Assembly: GCA_028276345.1 (NCBI GenBank)
Contig: JAPYWM010000028.1
Span: forward strand, 1-10,364
Source of the DNA: Sphingobacterium sp.
GTDB lineage: Bacteria; Bacteroidota; Bacteroidia; SpSt-205
Length of the DNA stretch: 10,364 nt
Direction: 5' to 3'
In this document: piece by piece, positions 1-5,783 of the stretch
Numbering within the stretch: the first letter of the stretch is position 1
Layout: each line of letters starts with the position of its first letter
The notes under the pieces: model-generated
What the model was told of the DNA's origin: nothing
The model's input: the letters and a program-made list of their open reading frames with translations, nothing else
Database searches by the model: none
Made by a program: the position numbers and the translations under genes

Positions 1-2756
1 GCTACCCGCGTAACCACGAGGGCGGGCGGGAGACGAAGATAGCCATCTACGATATGGAGTTCGGCCACCCGGGCCAGAAAGTCCATGGAGTCCCGATAGG
101 CGGCTACGTAAAAGGGCCGTAGCCACCGCATAAAGGGTGGCGTGTAAAAAAGGCCATGGGTGATACGACCGGAGGCGAGAAGGGAGCTATTTTCTCGCCA
201 GGTGAGGTTAGGTGCAAAGCGAATGGCGGCTTGTACGTCGCCGCTGAAGGTCCCTTTTAGTCCCAGAGCCCTGAGGGCAGGAACGCCCGTAAGGCCGCTT
301 TCCGCAAGCACGTCCTGTATAGGTAGGCCTTCTGTGCGGGCCTGCCAAGCAGCCATAAAACAGCTGGTATCCCGCGCATCCAGCATACCCCACCCCCATA
401 CCTCTCCACCCCGGTAGAGGGCTTTCAAGTCACTTATTCTGATACTCTGGTCAAAAAGCTCACCCTGTACTTGAACCTTGTCAAAGCGAAAGCCCAGAAT
501 GTCTACGTTGTAACCGACGACTTGGGCTTGGAGGTGCATTTTTTCCGGAAGGAGCAGGCGAGGAAGATAAGTTTTGTCTTTGCGGATGCGCCATACGTCA
601 GAGAGGCGAAAGTTTTCTACATAAAGGGTGGCATGGCCTTGTAGGGTGCGCCAGTCTTCGTAGAGGTAGCCGAGGGTTCCACCCACTTCGGCGGCGCCGG
701 TCAAGGCGATGTCGCCTATCTGGGCGATGAGGCCCTCTATACGGGTGGTATCTCGGCTGAAAACCACCTGCACCTGTCGTAGCGAAAGCGGCAAGTCTGG
801 TCTGACGAAGCGACCTTGGACGGCCTCCAGGCGGGTCCAGCCCTCGGCCTGATTATCCCAGGACAGAAGCGTCTGCCAAGGCTCCTGAAAGCATACCTCG
901 GCCGAAAGTACACCCTGCTGGACTTCCAGCCCTTTGAGGGGGAGATAGGTAAGCATTTCCGGCAGAAGCACTTCTCCCCGGGCGCTCCCATCTGCGACAC
1001 TATCCGAAAATACGCCGCTCACTTCCACGTAACTCCCCGTAGCCGACTGCAATCGTCCCGTAGTTAGCCATAGGTGCCGCGTAGACAGCTCCCCCCAGCC
1101 AGCTACTTGCGCATAATAGCCCTCTCGCAGAAGCCCTGCCACCGATAGACGCACGGTATCCCCCTGCCATTCTGCTTCGCCGTACAGGTTATCTGCGGGG
1201 GCTTTTCCCCACAGGTGGCCCTGGCGCCCGCCCTGGCCGAGTGTGGCCCACAGATGGAGAGAAAAATCCCCGGGTAGGTACCGGAGGCGCCCCCCTGCTG
1301 CAAGTCCAGTCAGTCCGGGCTGCAAGGCCACTTCTTCTCCCACCCAGCTGCTACTTAGCCTGAGCTGCCTCACCATGACCTGCCACGGCCGGGAGCCGCT
1401 TCCCCGTAGAAGAGGCCCATACGCCCGCCAAAAATCTGATAACGCCACCCACGTCGCCGTGTCTATCTCCAGGCGAAGCCCATCCTGCACATCCCATTCT
1501 GCCCTGGCCTGGAGACCTTTCCACCAGAGCTTGCCTATCCCCTTCTGGAGCGAACCTCCATATTGCCCCGACACCTCCCCCAGCTGAAAATGAGCTTCCC
1601 CTGTCAGGGGGATGTCAGAGGAAGCTCCTAAAGCCGGAGCAGTCTCCTCGGTGTGCAAAGTCCTGCCCTTTTCCCCAGCTGGTTGGCGAGGAGGGGCCTC
1701 CACGCTATCAAGCGCATACCGAAGATGAGCCCATCCTCGCCAGGGGTAACCCCGATACCAGCCGTGCGCCCGCAGGTGCCACGCTTTCCCATCCGGACTG
1801 CGCGCCGTAAGATGATACAGAAAGGGCTGATGAAGTTTGCCCGCAATGTCCGATAGCTCGCTTTCCGTCCAGCGGGCACATAGGTCGTAGCTTCCCCAGG
1901 GGCCCTCTCCCCAGGTATGGAAGTCTATCCGTTCGCCGGCAAAGAAAGCACTGAGGTAGAGCGACCTGTCTAAGCCCGCTCGCAGAAAGGATGGTATCGC
2001 TACCCAGCGCTCCAAAAGGGTCGTATCCACCTGCACGTGCAAGCCCCCCTCCAGCTGGGCCCAGCGTGCGATCTTTCCCGTATAATCCAGCTTTAGCCCG
2101 GCGAAGTCCAGCCCGAGGGCGCTTCGAAGCCAGGTATCTGTGGCTTTCTCGTATTGCCCTGTGAAGGTAAAGGTGCCTTGCCTAAGACCCTCGTAGGCTT
2201 TTCCCTGGTAGCACACGCTAAGCTGGTCTACCGCAATCCGACCTTCCTGGATGGACAGCCAGAGGGAATCTACGGATAGCGTGCCTTGCGCTTCCACCAC
2301 TTCGGCGTGCACCTCGAGCGCTGCTGGCTCATTGTAGAGGTAGAAGTGCACTTGGCTGGCTGCGATCGCTATGGAGAGCGGCCGTCCTCGGCCCCGCCGG
2401 GGAAAGAGCCGCTGGTAGTTTCGCACAGCGAGGGGGCCCATTTTCTGCCGCAGGAGCACCACGGAGGCACCTTCCACGTGTACGCTGCTTAGCCGCAGCC
2501 CTTCAAAGGTGAGCTTTACACGACCAGCTTTCAGGGGCGAGAAAGGGAGAGTCGGCTCCGTAGAAGCCACCTGCACCTCCCTTAGCTGAGCCTGCCACTT
2601 CCCGCCTCCTATGGCTGTGAGAGAGACTTCCGCTACCGCCACAGGAGCCCCCACATAATATCCCAGCACCTGAGCAGCCCAGTAGCGCCGCCCCACCACC
2701 CCAGAGAGAAGCACCACCCCAAGTGCCCCAAACACCCCTCGCCAGACCCACTTCAT
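1..2756 (-). CDS. AsmA/TamB-like envelope protein, partial (C-terminus beyond left edge)
   Basis: The minus strand is open without a stop from an ATG at 2756 to the window edge: 918 codons plus two bases, and the frame is consistent at both ends. The protein starts with a basic, Trp-containing N-terminus and a hydrophobic segment (about residues 7-23), fitting an inner-membrane anchor. A long, beta-rich periplasmic part with many Trp, Gly and Leu residues follows. The visible C-terminal part has AsmA-C-like features: an 'ISDLKALYRGGEVWGWG' stretch near residues 770-790 and, near 860-910, 'ASGRITHGLF' followed by 'HIVDGYLRLP', the usual dG-x-L pattern of AsmA C-terminal domains. Known family members are thought to bridge the periplasm and help outer-membrane assembly or lipid transport; the role here is inferred. 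It is transcribed divergently from the DUF3467 gene 24 bases away. No Shine-Dalgarno is visible. Alternatives are other DUF3971/TamB-type proteins. Confidence 0.8.
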   Translation of the reverse strand, partial: MKWVWRGVFGALGVVLLSGVVGRRYWAAQVLGYYVGAPVAVAEVSLTAIGGGKWQAQLREVQVASTEPTLPFSPLKAGRVKLTFEGLRLSSVHVEGASVVLLRQKMGPLAVRNYQRLFPRRGRGRPLSIAIAASQVHFYLYNEPAALEVHAEVVEAQGTLSVDSLWLSIQEGRIAVDQLSVCYQGKAYEGLRQGTFTFTGQYEKATDTWLRSALGLDFAGLKLDYTGKIARWAQLEGGLHVQVDTTLLERWVAIPSFLRAGLDRSLYLSAFFAGERIDFHTWGEGPWGSYDLCARWTESELSDIAGKLHQPFLYHLTARSPDGKAWHLRAHGWYRGYPWRGWAHLRYALDSVEAPPRQPAGEKGRTLHTEETAPALGASSDIPLTGEAHFQLGEVSGQYGGSLQKGIGKLWWKGLQARAEWDVQDGLRLEIDTATWVALSDFWRAYGPLLRGSGSRPWQVMVRQLRLSSSWVGEEVALQPGLTGLAAGGRLRYLPGDFSLHLWATLGQGGRQGHLWGKAPADNLYGEAEWQGDTVRLSVAGLLREGYYAQVAGWGELSTRHLWLTTGRLQSATGSYVEVSGVFSDSVADGSARGEVLLPEMLTYLPLKGLEVQQGVLSAEVCFQEPWQTLLSWDNQAEGWTRLEAVQGRFVRPDLPLSLRQVQVVFSRDTTRIEGLIAQIGDIALTGAAEVGGTLGYLYEDWRTLQGHATLYVENFRLSDVWRIRKDKTYLPRLLLPEKMHLQAQVVGYNVDILGFRFDKVQVQGELFDQSIRISDLKALYRGGEVWGWGMLDARDTSCFMAAWQARTEGLPIQDVLAESGLTGVPALRALGLKGTFSGDVQAAIRFAPNLTWRENSSLLASGRITHGLFYTPPFMRWLRPFYVAAYRDSMDFLARVAELHIVDGYLRLPPALVVTRV

Positions 2757-2766
2757 GAAAACGACT

Positions 2767-2774
2767 TACATTTG
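2767..2774 (+). promoter_or_regulatory. Possible Bacteroidota -7 box (TAnnTTTG) for the DUF3467 operon
   Basis: TACATTTG in the 24-base divergent gap matches the Bacteroidota -7 consensus TAnnTTTG exactly. It lies only 6 bases before the ATG at 2781, so if used the transcript would be almost leaderless. I see no -33 TTG/TTTG at the usual distance upstream, which weakens the call. Confidence 0.3.
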
Positions 2775-2780
2775 CCACTT

Positions 2781-3098
2781 ATGAAGCCCGAAGACAACCG
2801 CCCCGAAGATCCCATGCTGAATGTGGAAATCACCGACGACGTAGCCGCAGGCATCTACTCAAACTTAGCGATTATCTCGCACACGGCGGCAGAGTTCATC
2901 GTAGACTTTGTGCAGGTATTTCCGGGGGTGCCCAAGGCCCGGGTGCGTAGTCGGGTCATTCTTTCGCCCAGTCACTTCAAGCGGCTGCTCCTCGCTATGC
3001 AGGACAACCTCCACAAATACGAAAGCCGCTTTGGGACAATCGAGATTCGGGATGAGAATCTTCCGCCTGTGGCTTTTGGGGGGCCTGGTCTGGCTTAG
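2781..3098 (+). CDS. DUF3467 domain-containing protein
   Basis: This 105-aa protein matches the Bacteroidota DUF3467 pattern across nearly its whole length (about residues 12-88): 'NVEITDDVAAGIYSNLAIISH', then 'EFIVDFVQVFPGVPKARVRSRVILSP', then 'KRLLLAMQDNLHKYESRFGTIE'. The family is small, cytoplasmic and of unknown function. From memory it often sits just downstream of rpoC in this phylum; no rpoC is visible here. The ATG at 2781 gives the usual family length. A TTG four codons upstream would lie inside the -7-like box, and an ATG at 2814 would cut into the region just before the domain. Its last 47 bases overlap the next gene in another frame, so it likely heads a three-gene operon. The C-terminal tail (PPVAFGGPGLA) is disordered-looking. 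Confidence 0.88.
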   Translation: MKPEDNRPEDPMLNVEITDDVAAGIYSNLAIISHTAAEFIVDFVQVFPGVPKARVRSRVILSPSHFKRLLLAMQDNLHKYESRFGTIEIRDENLPPVAFGGPGLA

Positions 3099-3588
3099 CT
3101 GGGCCCAGACGCCTCCTCGAAAAGACACCCTGCCCCCCATAGATTCCGCCATTACCCCCTTTGAAGCCCACCAGGAAGCCATCCTAAAGCTCGTCGCTTA
3201 CCACGAGCCCCATCTCCGCCGCTTAGATACCCTGCTCACTGCTTACCGGGATACCCTCAATAGCATGATCGCTATAGCCCAGTACCCCAAACGTCTGCCC
3301 TTCTATGTGGATTCCTTTCGGGTGGTGACCAGCCGCATCCGTGCTAATACCGAACATATCTACTATCAGCTCAAGGACTTCCACTACGAGTGGCTACCCC
3401 ACCAGTACGCGCTCATGGCCGTGTGGACTCGCTACGGCGAACTCAAAGTCGTAAACCGTCTCACTCCTTCCGTCCGCGAAACCCTTGTCCAGTACCGCCG
3501 CTACCTCGACCTCATGATGAAACTCAACAAAAAAATCGCTGATATATGGACCGACTGCGACTACCTGCTTCTCTCCAAGCTAAAATAG
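3052..3588 (+). CDS. Secreted alpha-helical protein of unknown function
   Basis: A 178-aa product beginning at the ATG at 3052, chosen because it opens directly with a signal peptide (MRIFRLWLLGG...SWA, likely cleaved after Ala18, before QTPP). An upstream in-frame start would add 48 residues lying antisense-like within DUF3467 coding sequence and would hide the signal peptide. The mature part is predicted helical, rich in Leu, Tyr, Arg and Asp ('HLRRLDTLLTAYRDTLNSM', 'SVRETLVQYRRYLDLMMKLN'), and has no membrane segment after the signal and no Cys pair pattern except one Cys near the C-terminus (TDCDYL). I do not recognise a family. It overlaps DUF3467 by 47 bases upstream and the next gene by 43 bases downstream, so the three are probably co-transcribed and translationally linked. 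Likely periplasmic or surface-exposed; function unknown. Confidence 0.75.
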   Translation: MRIFRLWLLGGLVWLSWAQTPPRKDTLPPIDSAITPFEAHQEAILKLVAYHEPHLRRLDTLLTAYRDTLNSMIAIAQYPKRLPFYVDSFRVVTSRIRANTEHIYYQLKDFHYEWLPHQYALMAVWTRYGELKVVNRLTPSVRETLVQYRRYLDLMMKLNKKIADIWTDCDYLLLSKLK

Positions 3589-3899
3589 GGGCGCTTCTAC
3601 TGGGCCTGATTGCCTTTGCCCAGACGGGCGTGCTCAAAAAGCCAAATACTTTTACGCTTCTGAGTTTGAGTCGGCAGGGGGGGGATACAGTGGCCGTAAT
3701 AAACTATGAAATCCCTTTTGATGGGGTGGTGGAACTGCGCATCTTAGGGGCGCGCGATTCGGTGGTGTATTTTTTTCAGTGGCCGAGCCTACAAGGGAAG
3801 CGACAGCGGCGTTTGCCCGGCACCGGCCAGCTAAAAGGCACCTACCGCTACCGCATCACCTATAAGGGACGGGATTACGAGGGGGAGGTAACCTTCTGA
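3546..3899 (+). CDS. Small exported protein with FlgD/T9SS-CTD-like Ig domain
   Basis: A 117-aa protein starting at the ATG at 3546 within the end of the previous gene; an A-rich stretch (CAACAAAAAAATC) lies just upstream, typical of Bacteroidota start regions. Residues 1-25 form a signal peptide (basic start, then IGALLLGLIAFA, cleavage before QTG). The rest is beta-rich: 'VINYEIPFDGVVELRILG' (about 51-68) and 'GTGQLKGTYRYRITYKG' (about 91-107) resemble strands of FlgD-like and type-A T9SS C-terminal domains, whose pattern is roughly I-x-Y-x-L-P-x-x-G-x-V-x-L ... L-x-x-G-x-Y-x-y-x-l. Unlike a T9SS cargo protein there is no large passenger domain in front. The fold call is by pattern only. 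The 3' end overlaps the convergent TIGR02757 gene by 25 bases. Confidence 0.7.
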   Translation: MDRLRLPASLQAKIGALLLGLIAFAQTGVLKKPNTFTLLSLSRQGGDTVAVINYEIPFDGVVELRILGARDSVVYFFQWPSLQGKRQRRLPGTGQLKGTYRYRITYKGRDYEGEVTF

Positions 3900-4636
3900 A
3901 TCTCTCCTAATGCGCTCGCTGTAAGGAGGGCAAAGTCGTAGCGCAGGGGGTCGTTGGGCGTTATCTCCCGAAAGGCTTCGGTGAGCTGGACCACCGCTCG
4001 CCAGCTCGGCGCGGAATCGCCTACAATCCCAGTTTGGCGGGCCCATGCCAGTAGGTGCACATCGAGCGGAATGTGGAGCTGGGCAGCGGAAAAGGTACCG
4101 GCCCACGGACCAGGGTCAATGGCGTCTTTGCGGATCATCCAGCGCAGCCAAAGCCACAGGCGCTTGGAAGCGCTCCCAGCACGCAGGTCTCCCAGATGCC
4201 GCCGCAGCTCCGGCGCGCCTTTTGTCATTTCCGCCTGAAAGGCCGCTACCCCCTCCCAGAGGCTTTCTCGGTACGGCCGGAAAAACCCCGCTAAGCTGCC
4301 GCAGCGGCCATAGAGCTCCCGGAGCTTTTCCCAGAGCCGGCTGATCGTCTCAGGCTTCCAGGTGCGATGCCTCAGCGAAATGCGCGGCACTTGTCCGGTT
4401 CGGAGATAGGCATAAGGGGAGGGCGCAAGGGATTGCAGCAGGGCGTGGGTTTTCTGGATAGCGACGCTGCGCCGCCCCCACGCAAATAGCGCCGCCCATA
4501 AACCCGCTATGGCTTGGTCTTCGGGATGGGTATAGCCCCATACTATCTCCACCGGGTCCAGAGACCGGTAGAGCGGCTGGTGGTAGCGGGCATAAAGCGC
4601 TTCTAACAGGGGCTTGTAGGGCCGCAGGGAGGACAC
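3875..4636 (-). CDS. TIGR02757 family protein (DUF2400)
   Basis: A 253-aa protein of the usual family length. The N-terminal 'LYARYHQPLYRSLDPVEIVWGY', 'EDQAIAGLWAALFAWGRR' and the C-terminal 'HIPLDVHLLAWARQTGIV' plus 'PNDPLRYDFALLTASALG' match the characteristic TIGR02757 blocks. Function is not established for the family; the PLDVH...R..G block resembles the catalytic region of HhH-GPD DNA glycosylases (Asp192 would be the equivalent Asp), which is an inference only. Translation starts at a GTG at 4636, one base after the TAA of the upstream gene, implying translational coupling; no in-frame ATG lies near. The 3' end overlaps the convergent plus-strand gene by 25 bases. Probably cytoplasmic: no signal peptide or membrane segment. 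Confidence 0.9.
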   Translation of the reverse strand: MSSLRPYKPLLEALYARYHQPLYRSLDPVEIVWGYTHPEDQAIAGLWAALFAWGRRSVAIQKTHALLQSLAPSPYAYLRTGQVPRISLRHRTWKPETISRLWEKLRELYGRCGSLAGFFRPYRESLWEGVAAFQAEMTKGAPELRRHLGDLRAGSASKRLWLWLRWMIRKDAIDPGPWAGTFSAAQLHIPLDVHLLAWARQTGIVGDSAPSWRAVVQLTEAFREITPNDPLRYDFALLTASALGEIQKVTSPS

Positions 4637-4637
4637 C

Positions 4638-5723
4638 TTACTTATCGCTAAAGCGAGACAAGACCCATTGGCGAAATTCTTCTCGCACCGATGGGTCGGT
4701 TTTATTGGTGAGCCACCGGCTCAGATAGGCCTGGGCTTCAGCCGGTGAGTGAAGGTTATTCAGCTCTTCTATCGCTTGGTGGAAAGCATCCACATCCCCC
4801 TCAAAGATACGCTGAATGAAGAGAAACTGCTTATGCGCTGGGATCATGTTTACTTCAAATCGTCGTAGCACATCGGCTCGTCGGGGCCGTTCTTGAAACC
4901 GGGCGGCTAAGATAGAACGTGGGTCGTACTCCACAGCCGAGAGGAGCGGGTTACGGTGAGAGGAGGCGGTTGGTGTGCTGCCTGCTGCCCCCGAGCCAGT
5001 CCCAAAGAGATTTTTTAGGATTTCCTTGTCCTCGTCGGCGGAAGAGATGATACTCCCGCCCAATACGTCCTCCTCTGCGCTAGAAAGGGCCTGCCACCGC
5101 TCCTGAATGCTTGCCCAACGCTGGCGCGTCAGCTCTTCAAGCAAACGCCGCTGATACGAGGCTATGGGCTCTTGTGTTTCTTCCTCGTAGGCTTTGAGCA
5201 CCCGCTGGGCTTTTTCTCGCCAGAGCGCTTCATCTATTACCTGAAGCCCCTGTCGCTGCGCATAGGACAGAATTGCCGCAGGAATAAAGTCAAAATACAC
5301 AATATATCGGGCGTAAAAGGCAAACTCCTGCAAGTTTAGCGCCTTTCGGTGCTGGAAAAAGTAGTTTCTCAAGCTATCATCCGGCCGCAAAATCAAAAGC
5401 AGACTCTGATACAACGCCTGATATAGAAAATTGCTAATCTGCGTATGCGGGATGGCGATCTTTTCGTGTGCTTGAAAGAGAAATTCTCCCAGACGCTCTA
5501 AGACAAGGCCATCTTGCACATCCCACAAGCGGGCTTCATAGAGGGCGCGAATGAGATGCGTATCCACCTGAAAAAAAATGAGTTTATGTACCTGGGCAGA
5601 AGGGAGTGCGTCGCAGATGGTCTTGAAGTCCCAGAGGGGGTAGATTTTGCCGGTGAGCCAGGCCTGCTGAAGCTCCCGGACGTACTTTTCCAGCGTGGAG
5701 AGGGCAGGGATGGGACTGAGCAT
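4638..5723 (-). CDS. Conserved-looking cytoplasmic protein, function unknown
   Basis: A 361-aa product if the ATG at 5723 is used; a GTG directly in front (5726) would add one residue. I do not recognise a named family. Residues 1-210 look mostly helical with many aromatic residues ('FAFYARYIVYFDFIPAAILSY') and an acidic, Gln/Arg-rich helix at about 170-210 that could form a coiled coil. A Ser/Gly/Glu/Asp-rich linker (about 214-268) follows. The last 70 residues form a compact helical module, 'HKQFLFIQRIFEGDVDAFHQ' then 'AIEELNNLHSPAEAQAYLSRW', which reminds me of a C-terminal module in uncharacterised Bacteroidota proteins. There is no signal peptide. It ends one base before the TIGR02757 GTG, so the two form an operon. 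A TAnnTTTG box lies 4 bases upstream of the ATG. Confidence 0.72.
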   Translation of the reverse strand: MLSPIPALSTLEKYVRELQQAWLTGKIYPLWDFKTICDALPSAQVHKLIFFQVDTHLIRALYEARLWDVQDGLVLERLGEFLFQAHEKIAIPHTQISNFLYQALYQSLLLILRPDDSLRNYFFQHRKALNLQEFAFYARYIVYFDFIPAAILSYAQRQGLQVIDEALWREKAQRVLKAYEEETQEPIASYQRRLLEELTRQRWASIQERWQALSSAEEDVLGGSIISSADEDKEILKNLFGTGSGAAGSTPTASSHRNPLLSAVEYDPRSILAARFQERPRRADVLRRFEVNMIPAHKQFLFIQRIFEGDVDAFHQAIEELNNLHSPAEAQAYLSRWLTNKTDPSVREEFRQWVLSRFSDK

Positions 5724-5727
5724 CACC

Positions 5728-5735
5728 CAAAGATA
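5728..5735 (-). promoter_or_regulatory. Possible -7 box (TATCTTTG) for the 361-aa gene and TIGR02757
   Basis: On the minus strand TATCTTTG matches the Bacteroidota TAnnTTTG -7 consensus exactly and sits 4 bases before the ATG at 5723. That spacing would place transcription start at or next to the start codon. A TTTTG occurs about 28 bases further upstream, longer than the usual -33/-7 spacing. Confidence 0.35.
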
Positions 5736-5771
5736 AGCAGAATTTGGGGGTCGTCCGGCCTGACAAAATCT

Positions 5772-5779
5772 TTACTTTG
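5772..5779 (+). promoter_or_regulatory. Possible -7-like box for the Omp85 gene
   Basis: TTACTTTG differs from TAnnTTTG at one position and lies exactly 4 bases before the proposed GTG start at 5784, mirroring the arrangement on the opposite strand. A TTTG at 5743-5746 lies 25 bases upstream, somewhat too far for a standard -33 element. Confidence 0.22.
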
Positions 5780-5783
5780 GCTC

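Noticed and set aside
2503..2778. Gly/Ser-rich minus-strand frame at the start of the AsmA-like gene
   Set aside because: It is a shadow in a different frame of the long AsmA-like frame, with low-complexity composition from GC-rich codons.
2908..3051. Upstream extension of the 178-aa secreted protein
   Set aside because: It lies in another frame of DUF3467 coding sequence, and the natural signal peptide begins at ATG 3052.
3954..4344. Plus-strand open frames opposite the TIGR02757 gene
   Set aside because: Arg/Pro/Ala-rich translations without domain features, antisense to a clear family match.
5514..5783. Upstream extension of the Omp85 reading frame (90 codons before GTG 5784)
   Set aside because: It is antisense to the 5' end of the 361-aa gene, has no signal peptide at its start and would bury the signal sequence.
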